Assembly: GCF_025147485.1 (NCBI RefSeq)
Contig: NZ_CP102263.1
Span: forward strand, 881,501 to 945,500
Direction of reading: 5' to 3'
DNA length: 64,000 nucleotides
DNA from: Bacteroides uniformis
Lineage (GTDB): Bacteria > Bacteroidota > Bacteroidia > Bacteroidales > Bacteroidaceae
Below are positions 27,888 through 36,300 of the stretch, piece by piece. The notes under the pieces were generated by a model. That model worked only from the letters and a program-made list of their open reading frames with translations. It made no database searches and was not told where the DNA came from. Numbering within the stretch: the first letter of the stretch is position 1; the number at the start of each line of letters is the position of its first letter. A program made the position numbers and the translations under genes.

Positions 27888-30725
27888 CTATTTAAAGTTT
27901 ATAAGAAAATCAGTCAGACTTTCTTCCGGAAGCAGATTGAATTTCTTGCGCAACCGGTATCTTGCAGCATCAACCCCACGCGTGGAAATGTTGAGCAACT
28001 TCGCTATCTCCTTTGTCGGCATATTCAAGCGAAGCAATGCGCAAAAGCGCAAATCTCCTGAAGTTAAATCTGTATATTGAAGTTTCAGATTACGGAAGAA
28101 ATTCTCGTGTATACGGTCAAAATTAGCCTGAAACATAGTCCAATTCTCTTCATCGGACACTATATTGCTATTAACTAAAGTGAGCAGCTTATCCAAGTTC
28201 TTACGGCTATACTGTCCTAACAACTTTTGCCGCTGTATCTCTTCTTTCAAGGAACTCAGAAATTCCTGATGGGCGATATTTGTCATTACCACACTGGACA
28301 ACTCCTTGCTTTTAAAACGCAAATCGGCCTCAAGCTGTTCCTTTTCCAACTCAACAATCTTCTTCTCTTGCCGCTCGAGTTCTGCCTGATGGGCTACGCG
28401 CTGCCGTTCAATCACACGGTCTTTCTTTTTCTTCACGAAACGGTAGACCAGATATTGCAATAAAGCCAACAGACACAATCCTGCCAAGATATAACTTCCC
28501 ACAGCCCAATAAGACAAATACCACGGACGCAAAATCTCAAAAGGAAGCTCTACCGATGCCAAAACTCTATCGGTATCATATATCTCTGCCTGAAAAACAT
28601 AACTTCCATAGGAGAGCCGAGAATACTTCTTCTGCAAATAGCGTCCACCCGGCATCCATTGGTCAGAATATCCTTCCAACCGATACCTTACCTTATAAGT
28701 ATAATTACTATAAACCGGATAACACAATGTAAAATTCACCGTATTAAACTCAGGCTCCACCTTGGCTCCCGGCTGCACGACCAATGTTTTCCGCTTACCA
28801 CTGAATTCATCAATGACCCGCATTCCCGAAATCCATAAAGAGCGTCTGACCCGAGATTTATATAACGAGGAACTGTCCGTCTCAATACGGGCAATGGCAT
28901 TGTTCAGGCAAAGATAGGAACAGCCATTCCTCACGTCATAAGCCACGCTTCCCCGTTCTTCCACCGTCAGACCGTCAAACAAAGAATATGGAATCCGGAG
29001 TTCGATATTGAAAGTATTTATCGCACACTTCACTAAATACACTATCCTATCACCCACAAACCAATAGTAATCTCCGTTCGCACGACTCACTGTCTTGATT
29101 CCCTTCAATTCCATCAATTGTTCATTCATTGTTTCATAGGGAACAATCGAATCAGTCATATCTTCGTAAGTATAGAAATATTCCCCATTAGAAAAAACTA
29201 CCCGACCATTGATTTTGAACAAAGTAAAACTCCCACCTTTCACTTCTCCCAGGCCCTCATACTTCCGTACATCCTTTACCTGCTTCATATCCGGATCAAT
29301 CCGAAAACGATACAAACCATTCCTTAAGTGTTTCGCCCAGATATTCCCTTGATGGTCCACCTCTATGTGACGGACCATATGACTGAATCCACGCAGAGAC
29401 CGGATAAAACCATATGCTCCCGAAGTATCTTCCGTATATAGATTTAAAAGCGCATAAGTTCCTTCCAATAAAAAAGATTCTTCCTTCGATTCAATCTTTT
29501 CCATACACATCCCTCCCTTTACATCAGATACCAACTTTGACTTCAACCCCGATATAAGGAAAGTTCCTTTGTTATGCCCGCAAAAAATCTGTTTTCCCCA
29601 TTCATCGACGAACCACGCTTGTTCTTCCAAACCCGGAACTAATTCAGTCTTTCCATCCTTAAGCCAATAAAGTCCCTGATTAGAAGCAATATAAGCTTCA
29701 TTTTCCCTTACCAGAACATCATATACCATGCCTATTTTACGAAATGGAGGTTCATAATAATAGATTAAAGAATTGTTGTGTATATAGGCAATACCTTCAT
29801 CCAAAGCTGTCCATATATTGTTGTCATCATCACAATATAATCTCAAAACAGTATTGTTCTGTAGTTTATTATCCGTATTGACCTTCCAAATCAGCTTTCC
29901 CTTTTTATCCAACGCATATATGCCATCGGATATTGTGCCAACAACGTAACAACTGTCCTTGGTTATCACCGCACGATTAATGGTATGCTTCCTGAATATA
30001 TCATCACATTCGGTTTTCCATTTTTCTACCCTCCCATCTCGATAGAGGAGAAAACCTCCCTGATTACGAGTAAGCATTAAAACGGCATCATCATAAGGAA
30101 GCCCAGCCAAGACATCGCTATTCCCAAATACCTTTCTGGGAATAAGTTCTTCCATTTTCCTGCCGGAGAAGACACAAAGTCCACCATTTATTCTTTGAGA
30201 ATAAAAAGTATTTCCAACCTGAAATAAGTTCAGCGGAAGGCTCTTCACCCGAATACCTTCCACAGAATTTCCATTATAAAAAAAGAGAGAACCAAACGAT
30301 TGAAATACAATTTCCCCTTGAACGCAAACAATGTTCCAGATTTCGTCGTTATGAAAAGTAAAGTCCTTCACCTCATCTTTTAGCGAGTGATATTCAAGGG
30401 TATTATAAGGAGTATGAACAAAATAACCGAATTCTTCGTAAGAGCCTACATAAATTTTTCCATCTTCACTGATATATATAGCACGCACAATTCCTTTTGT
30501 CGGTAATTCATACAGCCGCCAAGCACTTCCATCAAATTCCAGCAGCCCACTGTTATTACCGAAATACATCACCCCTCTTTCGTCCTGAGCAATGGCCCAA
30601 TTCTGAATACCGACATTATAATCCGACACCGAATAGCTCCTCACTATAGGAGAAAAAGGTATGGGTGAAGCTTGCAGCAAACTACTGAAAACCAAAGACA
30701 AGAAAAACGTTATTGCAATTCTCAT
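27888..30725 (-). CDS. SusR-like transmembrane regulator (propeller, Y_Y_Y, LuxR HTH)
   Basis: Membrane-spanning transcription regulator of 945 aa, likely the sensor of the PUL. A signal peptide (to about residue 19) leads into a periplasmic beta-propeller-like region with repeated W-A-I-A-Q-D and N-I-W-T-A-L-D-E-G segments. About residues 660-720 form a Y_Y_Y-like domain, about 731-762 a single membrane helix, 765-830 a charged coiled coil, and 885-935 a LuxR/GerE-type helix-turn-helix (K-E-I-A-K-L-L-N-I-S-T-R-G-V). There is no kinase, receiver or AraC domain, so it is not a hybrid two-component system; the layout matches SusR-like regulators. It has its own terminator and a -7 box upstream. 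Binding of an imported oligosaccharide is inferred. Confidence 0.88.
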   Translation of the reverse strand: MRIAITFFLSLVFSSLLQASPIPFSPIVRSYSVSDYNVGIQNWAIAQDERGVMYFGNNSGLLEFDGSAWRLYELPTKGIVRAIYISEDGKIYVGSYEEFGYFVHTPYNTLEYHSLKDEVKDFTFHNDEIWNIVCVQGEIVFQSFGSLFFYNGNSVEGIRVKSLPLNLFQVGNTFYSQRINGGLCVFSGRKMEELIPRKVFGNSDVLAGLPYDDAVLMLTRNQGGFLLYRDGRVEKWKTECDDIFRKHTINRAVITKDSCYVVGTISDGIYALDKKGKLIWKVNTDNKLQNNTVLRLYCDDDNNIWTALDEGIAYIHNNSLIYYYEPPFRKIGMVYDVLVRENEAYIASNQGLYWLKDGKTELVPGLEEQAWFVDEWGKQIFCGHNKGTFLISGLKSKLVSDVKGGMCMEKIESKEESFLLEGTYALLNLYTEDTSGAYGFIRSLRGFSHMVRHIEVDHQGNIWAKHLRNGLYRFRIDPDMKQVKDVRKYEGLGEVKGGSFTLFKINGRVVFSNGEYFYTYEDMTDSIVPYETMNEQLMELKGIKTVSRANGDYYWFVGDRIVYLVKCAINTFNIELRIPYSLFDGLTVEERGSVAYDVRNGCSYLCLNNAIARIETDSSSLYKSRVRRSLWISGMRVIDEFSGKRKTLVVQPGAKVEPEFNTVNFTLCYPVYSNYTYKVRYRLEGYSDQWMPGGRYLQKKYSRLSYGSYVFQAEIYDTDRVLASVELPFEILRPWYLSYWAVGSYILAGLCLLALLQYLVYRFVKKKKDRVIERQRVAHQAELERQEKKIVELEKEQLEADLRFKSKELSSVVMTNIAHQEFLSSLKEEIQRQKLLGQYSRKNLDKLLTLVNSNIVSDEENWTMFQANFDRIHENFFRNLKLQYTDLTSGDLRFCALLRLNMPTKEIAKLLNISTRGVDAARYRLRKKFNLLPEESLTDFLINFK

Positions 30726-30751
30726 GAGTACTGTTTATAGGTATTTAGCAG

Positions 30752-30759
30752 CAAAGATA
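30752..30759 (-). promoter_or_regulatory. -7 box upstream of the regulator
   Basis: TATCTTTG on the minus strand, 27 bp before the regulator ATG. The nearest TTTG is 24 nt farther upstream, longer than usual, so the promoter is weak or the -33 box degenerate. Confidence 0.45.
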
Positions 30760-30777
30760 AAGCTTTTTGCGTTTTCG

Positions 30778-30827
30778 TAAAAACAAAATCGCAGATTATC
30801 CTCTTTTATAGAAAGATAATCCGCGAT
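30778..30827 (-). terminator. Terminator after the DUF5723 gene
   Basis: A stem of ATCGC plus GATTATC against GATAATC plus GCGAT, with one mismatch (30788-30827), is followed on the minus strand by TTTGTTTTTA. It ends the transcript 20 bp after the stop of the outer-membrane gene. Confidence 0.75.
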
Positions 30828-30846
30828 AATATCCAAATCCAATTTA

Positions 30847-32244
30847 TTAATTTTCAGCAGTTTTCTGTTTTCCCAAAGGAATAGAAACACCCAAGTAAGC
30901 ATTGACATTCTTCGTATTCTTACCAAAGAACATATAATCTGTTCCTGCAAAGAAGGAACCCAGTTTCAGTGCCAGACCGAAGGTTTTACCGGCTCCTTGA
31001 AGTACGGAATAGCTGGCAGCTACATTGAAAGCATTCGTCGGACGGATGCAGGCAGAGAAAGTCAGCTCATTCAAAGTTTTCGGTTTGGCAAAACGACCGG
31101 TATACAAGGCACCCACTACCAGCCAATCATTCAGTAAGGCATATTCAGCGCCAAGAACCATTGTAGAAGTCAATCCACGGGTACGGCTCTTCTCAGAAGC
31201 CTCCTCCGTCTTGAGCTGCAACATGTCATAGTTAAGAATCTCGCCGCTGTTCACAATATCCATGAACTCCTGCTGCGAGGCCGGGTCAAGAAGATCATAA
31301 GTCTGCTCTGTATTGGCTCGCGCTATACTGGTATTCGATTTAGACCATTTGATAAAGCCCAAATCAAGAACTGAAGCAGAAAGTGTCAATTTATCCAGTA
31401 ACTTGTAAGATACTCCCAAATCAATAGCCCCACCATATCCGGCAAAACCAAAACTGCCAAAATCGATTTCATCGATATAATCACCATTCTCATTCTCGGG
31501 AAGTTCTAACAGCTTTGACGAGTTCTCCAAAGTTGCATCCACTTGAATGGAAGCTTTACTCGTCACTCCTGAAGAGCCGACAGAAGGAGTTTCCACATGA
31601 ATCTGGTTGATGTTCAGCTTTAAGTTACCGATACCCAGCAGCATCTTCACCTTACCACCCACAGCCAGTCGGTCTGTGATATTCCTTGCAAAGCCAAGGC
31701 CGACTTCCGCATAGGAATTTATCTCAAGCTTCTGTCCATTAATGGTTTCGTTAATACCCAAATAGTCAGAAATATTGTCACCGAACTCCCGGCTGCTCAT
31801 GTTATTCATAAACTGGAACATGGTTTTCGGTATGGCGGCACCGATATCATTACGCAACCCCACATTGACTGACCAGAAGTTCTTTCCTTTATACCACCCG
31901 GCAGACAGAATGTCGGTACTCAAATTCACATTCAAGTTATTGGTAGCATCCAGTCGGTTCATAAAGTCATTGCTCATGAAATAGTCGCTATCATCACTGT
32001 TCTCAATAATGTCCATAATATCCCTATACCCCAGGGAACTGGAGTTGACGGTAGCATTCAACGAACCTATCACGGGAATATTCAGATAACCGCGTCCCGG
32101 CATCAAGGCCGGATTGAGCTGCATACGCTGGTTACTTCCTTCCATAAAGTAGGAAGTGCGCAGGAACTGGGCTTGTCCGGAAAGAGAGAAGCAAAGCAAC
32201 AATACCACAAACAGCCATACTCTCAGAGAATTCAATTGTTTCAT
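30847..32244 (-). CDS. DUF5723-family outer-membrane beta-barrel protein
   Basis: Outer-membrane protein of 465 aa with signal peptide (L-S-G-Q-A-Q). Early M-E-G-S-N-Q-R-M-Q-L-N-P-A, alternating hydrophobic strands and repeated A-S-Y/L-G-L-A patterns resemble the DUF5723 family, which is related to PorV/FadL-like barrels. ATG 32244 is certain as the practical start, because a near-perfect promoter (32274-32305) lies over the longer frame. Transcribed alone, between two terminators. The function is not established for the family; it may be a porin or a secretion-associated barrel. Confidence 0.8.
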   Translation of the reverse strand: MKQLNSLRVWLFVVLLLCFSLSGQAQFLRTSYFMEGSNQRMQLNPALMPGRGYLNIPVIGSLNATVNSSSLGYRDIMDIIENSDDSDYFMSNDFMNRLDATNNLNVNLSTDILSAGWYKGKNFWSVNVGLRNDIGAAIPKTMFQFMNNMSSREFGDNISDYLGINETINGQKLEINSYAEVGLGFARNITDRLAVGGKVKMLLGIGNLKLNINQIHVETPSVGSSGVTSKASIQVDATLENSSKLLELPENENGDYIDEIDFGSFGFAGYGGAIDLGVSYKLLDKLTLSASVLDLGFIKWSKSNTSIARANTEQTYDLLDPASQQEFMDIVNSGEILNYDMLQLKTEEASEKSRTRGLTSTMVLGAEYALLNDWLVVGALYTGRFAKPKTLNELTFSACIRPTNAFNVAASYSVLQGAGKTFGLALKLGSFFAGTDYMFFGKNTKNVNAYLGVSIPLGKQKTAEN

Positions 32245-32273
32245 AACCTTGTCAATATTTTCATTATCACCTG

Positions 32274-32305
32274 CAAAAATATAAAACAAGTTAATACCCT
32301 ACAAA
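32274..32305 (-). promoter_or_regulatory. Promoter of the DUF5723 gene
   Basis: TTTG (32302-32305), a 20-nt spacer and TATTTTTG (32274-32281) on the minus strand match the Bacteroides promoter consensus. This fixes the gene start at 32244 rather than 32289. Confidence 0.75.
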
Positions 32306-32312
32306 CAACTTA

Positions 32313-32356
32313 ACCGGATAGTCGTGTATAAAAGGCTTATACAGAGACTATCCGGT
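32313..32356 (-). terminator. Terminator after the processing-protease gene
   Basis: Perfect 11-bp arms (32313-32323 and 32346-32356) enclose an inner TGTATA/TATACA stem. The long hairpin is followed on the minus strand by TTAAGTTGTTTG, moderately T-rich, and sits just upstream of the next promoter. Confidence 0.65.
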
Positions 32357-32398
32357 ATAAATTAAGGAGCAAATAAAAGAATCCTCTTAAGAGTGTCC

Positions 32399-34165
32399 TT
32401 ATACTATTTCATCATAAACATGTTCATTTGCTCTCGTAGCGGTACTCAGAAAAACCGGGGCTGTCTCCTTTCTTTGTTGCAGAGACATTGACGTCACTGC
32501 CGGAGCACTCAACATTTCCTTATATTTTTCCGGAGCAGTGAGTATCTTTACAGCCTCTTTCAAATCATCATCATCTTTCAACTGCTGGATAATGCTTCCA
32601 CGCTGGAAATAATAACGTTTGATGATTTCTACCGCAATCATGCTCTTGATGTCCTTGGAGAAATGGTCAAGGTCACGGTCCAGATTATGCGACAATTTTT
32701 TCTCCAGCGCTTCAAACTCTTTCGAAGCATCAGTCAGATAGCCCTCAAATTCGGCCATCTCCTTCAGGTTCTTCAGCATCTTCTCTGTCTGCTGGTCGTA
32801 TTTGAAGTCCGCCTTTTTCACCATCGCCTTGAAGTCCGCATAATCGGCATCTGTAATTTCAAACTTCTCTGCTGAAGGGATGGTAGGATGTTTCAGGCAA
32901 TAGTCCGTGGCATAATTGAAAATAAGATTGTCATTGACAAGATAGAACAGAATGTTGGGCAGCTTCTCCTGCTTCACCGCAATGTCCGGAGTCACGCCTC
33001 CACCATCCCGCACTTCACGTCCGGCAGCCGTATGGAACACGGTAGTAAGGCTGTCCGGAATACGTCCCACACTGCCGTCCTCATTCCGGTGCTTGTAGTC
33101 GATAGCCTGCACACAACGGCCGCTGGGAATATAATATTTGGAAGTCGTCAGCTTCATGGTACCACCGTATGGCAACGGACGGGTGGTCTGCACCAATCCC
33201 TTACCGAAAGTACGGTTACCGATAATGACCGCACGGTCAAGGTCCTGCAAAGAGCCCGCAAGGATTTCTGACGAAGAAGCCGTTCCGCCATTGACCAGAA
33301 CAGCCAAAGGAATTTCCAGATCCAACGGTTCACGCAATGTCTTGTAGGTATTGCTGGCTTGCTTAATCTTACCCTTTGTCGTCACAAGTGTTTTTCCGCG
33401 AGGCAGAAAGAAGTTGGCTATCTCTATAGACTCATCCAGCAAGCCACCCCCATTGTTCCGCAAGTCAATCACCAACGAAGTCATCCCCCGCTTCTTCAAG
33501 TCCAGAAAAGCCTGCTTGAACTCCTTGGAAGGATTCCCCGAGAAGGTGCTGAGATTGATATAACCTATATTATTATCCAGCACCGTATAATAAGGTATGA
33601 ACGGCAATTGGATGGAACGGCGCACAATGTCGAAATCCAACGGTTTCTCTGTACCGGGACGTTGCACTTTCAGCTTGAAGCTGGTACCCACTTGTCCGCG
33701 AAGCATCTCGCTGACTTCCTGGTTGTTCTTTCCGGCAAGGTCTTTTCCGTCAATTTCCATCAAAATATCTCCGGCTTTCAGGCCTACATCGGCAGCAGGC
33801 ATATTCTCGTATGGCTCAGATATCATGGAACGTTTCAGTTTCGGATTCCAAGTAATCACAGAACCTATACCACCATAGGAATTCTTCAGCATCTGCTCCA
33901 ATTCGCTTTGGTCATCTTCCGGATAATACTCCGTGTAGGGATCCAGCGAGTAGAGCATGGCATCAATGCCTTCACGGATAGTCTTGTTCGGATCAATCGT
34001 ATCCACGTAGAACATATCCAACTCTTTCACAATGGAATTGAATATATCCAGATTCTTTGCTATTTGGAAACTGCGGCTATCACCACTCTTAAACCCCCAA
34101 AAACAAACGGCTCCCGCTACAATCAGCAAGGTAACCATCCAGCGTATCTTTAAAATTCTTCTCAT
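32399..34165 (-). CDS. S41 C-terminal processing peptidase with PDZ domain
   Basis: Envelope serine protease of the Prc/CtpA family, 588 aa. An N-terminal hydrophobic anchor (residues 9-24) is followed by a cap region, a PDZ domain (about 95-180, with S-Y-G-G-I-G-S and L-K-A-G-D-I-L), and the S41 core. The Ser-Lys dyad is Ser297 in G-G-T-A-S-S-S-E and Lys322 in F-G-K-G, 25 residues apart as in known CTPs. The C-terminal ~150 residues are helical and charged, as in the Bacteroidetes CTP-3 group. It cleaves C-terminal tails of periplasmic proteins. A separate transcription unit between the kinase gene and the DUF5723 gene. Confidence 0.93.
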   Translation of the reverse strand: MRRILKIRWMVTLLIVAGAVCFWGFKSGDSRSFQIAKNLDIFNSIVKELDMFYVDTIDPNKTIREGIDAMLYSLDPYTEYYPEDDQSELEQMLKNSYGGIGSVITWNPKLKRSMISEPYENMPAADVGLKAGDILMEIDGKDLAGKNNQEVSEMLRGQVGTSFKLKVQRPGTEKPLDFDIVRRSIQLPFIPYYTVLDNNIGYINLSTFSGNPSKEFKQAFLDLKKRGMTSLVIDLRNNGGGLLDESIEIANFFLPRGKTLVTTKGKIKQASNTYKTLREPLDLEIPLAVLVNGGTASSSEILAGSLQDLDRAVIIGNRTFGKGLVQTTRPLPYGGTMKLTTSKYYIPSGRCVQAIDYKHRNEDGSVGRIPDSLTTVFHTAAGREVRDGGGVTPDIAVKQEKLPNILFYLVNDNLIFNYATDYCLKHPTIPSAEKFEITDADYADFKAMVKKADFKYDQQTEKMLKNLKEMAEFEGYLTDASKEFEALEKKLSHNLDRDLDHFSKDIKSMIAVEIIKRYYFQRGSIIQQLKDDDDLKEAVKILTAPEKYKEMLSAPAVTSMSLQQRKETAPVFLSTATRANEHVYDEIV

Positions 34166-34171
34166 AATTAT

Positions 34172-34280
34172 GATAATGTGCTAATATGCCAATGTGCCAA
34201 TGTGCTAATAACCTGCAGCGTAATAGCGAAACAAATATTGCGCAGCCAATTAGCACATTGGCACATCAGCACATTAATTA
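34172..34280. repeat. Intergenic inverted repeat built of GTGCTAAT/GTGCCAAT units
   Basis: The left arm (34176-34209) carries AATGTGCTAAT, CCAATGTGCC and AATGTGCTAAT. The right arm (34248-34277) is its near reverse complement, with ATTAGCACATTGGCACAT. The arms flank about 38 bp and the right arm overlaps the kinase stop. It could act as terminator for the kinase gene or be a dispersed palindromic element. Confidence 0.6.
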
Positions 34281-35257
34281 ATTAATAAAATTTCTTCCTT
34301 GATTTTTTCCCATTGTGCAGCCTGAAGCTCTGTACCCACCACTTGTATCACATCTTTGGAGAGAAGGGAGCCTATCTTGCCACATTTCTCCAGCGAGTAG
34401 CCACACGTCAGTCCATACAAGAAACCTGCCGCAAAATAGTCGCCAGCTCCTGTAGTGTCCACCACTTTCTCTACCGGAGCCGCTTGTACCTGCACCATCT
34501 CTGTACCTTTGCGAATCAGAGAACCACGGGCACCCACCTTTACAATGGCTATGCTACACATTTTGGCAATGATATCCAATGCTTCCTCCGGTTCCTTACC
34601 CGTAAAAGCCTTTGCCTCTTCCTCATTGGCAAAAACAATATCCACATATTTGTTGACCAACAGAGAGAAAAATTCAAGGTCTCCTTCTACTATATTGTAG
34701 CTCGCCATGTCCAAACATACTTGTAAGCCGGCCTCTTTAGCCAGCTCAATGGCACGGAGAATCATATCATGGTCTTGCACCAGATACCCCTCTATAAATA
34801 GGTAAGCATATCCTTTGAACATATCCAGCGAAAGATCTTCCGCCTTCAATGTAGAAGCCGCCCCCAAATAAGTGCCGAAAGTGCGCTCTCCATCAGGAGA
34901 AATGAAAGTAGAGGCTACACCGGACGGAAGGGTAGTGGAAAGCAATAAATCCGCCTCTGTCCCATGCTCCAGCAGACTATCCCGGAAAAAGTTACCGTAA
35001 AAGTCATTGCTTACTTTTCCGATGAATCCCGTACCCGCACCAAGGCATGCCATTGCCCGAATTGCGTTTCCGGCAGAACCTCCGTTAGCCAGATGCGTCT
35101 CCATCCGGCTGAAATACTCACTAATTTTCAAGAACTTATCTTCATCAATCAGAGTCATACTTCCTTTCGGGAGCTGCATCTCCGTCAAAATATTATCATC
35201 CTCAATGATTGCCAGTGCATCAACCAAAGCATTGCCCAACCCAATTATTTTATCCAT
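34274..35257 (-). CDS. PfkB-family carbohydrate/nucleoside kinase (adenosine-kinase-like)
   Basis: Cytoplasmic ribokinase-family kinase, 327 aa from ATG 35257. The upstream part of the longer frame overlaps promoter sequence, so I exclude it. PfkB motif 1 is L-A-N-G-G-S-A-G-N (residues 57-64); motif 2 is D-T-T-G-A-G-D-Y-F-A-A-G with catalytic Asp273. N-E-E-E-A-K-A-F lies before the ATP site. It resembles proteins annotated as adenosine kinase in Bacteroides; the true substrate (adenosine, ribose or another sugar) is not proven by sequence. Divergent from the tRNA-Asn pair. Confidence 0.9.
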   Translation of the reverse strand: MDKIIGLGNALVDALAIIEDDNILTEMQLPKGSMTLIDEDKFLKISEYFSRMETHLANGGSAGNAIRAMACLGAGTGFIGKVSNDFYGNFFRDSLLEHGTEADLLLSTTLPSGVASTFISPDGERTFGTYLGAASTLKAEDLSLDMFKGYAYLFIEGYLVQDHDMILRAIELAKEAGLQVCLDMASYNIVEGDLEFFSLLVNKYVDIVFANEEEAKAFTGKEPEEALDIIAKMCSIAIVKVGARGSLIRKGTEMVQVQAAPVEKVVDTTGAGDYFAAGFLYGLTCGYSLEKCGKIGSLLSKDVIQVVGTELQAAQWEKIKEEILLIN

Positions 35258-35274
35258 CTTCGATATTTTTTTTG

Positions 35275-35282
35275 CAAAGATA
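35275..35282 (-). promoter_or_regulatory. -7 box of the kinase gene
   Basis: TATCTTTG on the minus strand, 17 bp before the kinase ATG, predicts a very short 5' leader. No good -33 box was found. The site abuts the plus-strand tRNA promoter. Confidence 0.5.
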
Positions 35283-35313
35283 TTGCATATTTCAAAATAT
35301 CCTATTACTTTTG
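35283..35313 (+). promoter_or_regulatory. Promoter of the tRNA-Asn pair
   Basis: TTG (35283-35285), a 20-nt spacer and TACTTTTG (35306-35313) match the Bacteroides consensus. The predicted start near 35320 is about 19 nt before the first tRNA. Confidence 0.65.
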
Positions 35314-35338
35314 CAGCGCATTTGAGAAAAAACAACAT

Positions 35339-35412
35339 TCTTCCTTAGCTCAGTCGGTTAGAGCATCTGACTGTTAATCAGAGGGTCCTTGGTTCAAGTC
35401 CAAGAGGAAGAG
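35339..35412 (+). tRNA. tRNA-Asn (GTT), copy 1
   Basis: A 74-nt cloverleaf: acceptor TCTTCCT/AGGAAGA, D-stem GCTC/GAGC, anticodon loop C-T-G-T-T-A-A with anticodon GTT, T-arm CTTGG-TTCAAGT-CCAAG and discriminator G. CCA is not encoded. Identical to the second copy. Confidence 0.97.
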
Positions 35413-35433
35413 CGAAAAAACTTGAATGCATAT

Positions 35434-35507
35434 TCTTCCTTAGCTCAGTCGGTTAGAGCATCTGACTGTTAATCAGAGGGTCCTTGGTTCAAGTCCAAGA
35501 GGAAGAG
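35434..35507 (+). tRNA. tRNA-Asn (GTT), copy 2
   Basis: Identical 74-nt tRNA-Asn, 95 bp downstream of the first copy. The 21-nt spacer and a terminator after it indicate one transcript carrying both. Confidence 0.97.
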
Positions 35508-35510
35508 CGA

Positions 35511-35540
35511 AAAGGTTCGTCAATTAGGCGAACCTTTTTT
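35511..35540 (+). terminator. Terminator of the tRNA operon
   Basis: Stem AAGGTTCG/CGAACCTT with a 9-nt loop runs into a T-tract, directly after the second tRNA. A typical intrinsic terminator. Confidence 0.9.
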
Positions 35541-35602
35541 GTTTTCCCACATTATCCCACACAAAAGACAAACATTTCTATTTCATATTCAAAGATTTAA
35601 CA

Positions 35603-35610
35603 TACATTTG
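35603..35610 (+). promoter_or_regulatory. -7-like box upstream of the small barrel gene
   Basis: TACATTTG fits TAnnTTTG, 84 bp before the ATG at 35694. It overlaps the small palindrome CATTTGCCAAATG. No -33 box is visible, so this is tentative. Confidence 0.35.
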
Positions 35611-35693
35611 CCAAATGTAAAGTAAGGAGTTTCATAAAAGCACCTGTCTTTATTTATTAGAAAAACATATTTTAATCCAAACACCAAACTACA

Positions 35694-36299
35694 ATGAAAA
35701 CTCTTTTATTCTTTTTAGTCATAGGATTCAGCCTATGTACCGCTGGTAAAGCACAAACCTCTCTTGTTTCTACGCGAGAAAAATTCCGCCACCATGAAAT
35801 ATCCGTCAGTTACGGCTTCCTCCCCATTACCGACGCCAATAGTATAGCCGAAGAGTTTATTGCTCCGACAGCAAGTTTTGGAATCTATACACGCGAGAAG
35901 ACCAGCTATTACGGCGCTCTGAATATCAGTTATATTTATAGAATCAACCGTAAAATCAGCCTAGGCGTAACCGGAGGAATAACCGGTAATAGAGGGACGG
36001 CCAGTAGCCTTTATGAAGTTTTGGATGAGAATAAGAACGATGACCGGCGCTATCTGTATATCCTCCCCACCTTCCGGTGGCATTGGTTCACCCGCCCCCA
36101 ATTCTCCCTATATTCCTCTGCAGGGCTCGGCGCCTATTTCCTCCGGAACAGCTTTGGAGGAGACACTTATCACAAAAAGGAATTTGCCTATCAGTTCAGT
36201 TTTCTGGGTATCGAATATGGAAATCAGTTTGCCTTCTTCACCGAATTCGGCGTAGGATATACGGGAACAATCGTGGCAGGCGGACGTTTCCGCTTCTGA
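35694..36299 (+). CDS. Small outer-membrane beta-barrel-like protein
   Basis: A 201-aa exported protein of unknown function. The signal peptide ends near G-K-A-Q (residue 21). The rest alternates polar and hydrophobic residues in amphipathic strands (S-Y-Y-G-A-L-N-I-S-Y-I-Y, F-A-F-F-T-E-F-G-V-G-Y) and ends in R-F-R-F with C-terminal Phe, the usual barrel-assembly signal. Eight strands would fit the length, as in OmpW/OmpX-like barrels. It is convergent with comF: its stop ends 1 bp before the comF stop, and no separate terminator is seen. Confidence 0.75.
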   Translation: MKTLLFFLVIGFSLCTAGKAQTSLVSTREKFRHHEISVSYGFLPITDANSIAEEFIAPTASFGIYTREKTSYYGALNISYIYRINRKISLGVTGGITGNRGTASSLYEVLDENKNDDRRYLYILPTFRWHWFTRPQFSLYSSAGLGAYFLRNSFGGDTYHKKEFAYQFSFLGIEYGNQFAFFTEFGVGYTGTIVAGGRFRF

Positions 36300-36300
36300 T

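Noticed and set aside
30735..30950. A 71-codon minus-strand frame near the end of the DUF5723 gene
   Set aside because: It overlaps the DUF5723 reading frame and then runs through the terminator hairpin; the peptide shows no family resemblance.
35339..35507. Integration site of a mobile element at tRNA-Asn
   Set aside because: Both tRNAs are complete, and no integrase, partial tRNA repeat or mobile genes follow; the next genes are conserved housekeeping types.
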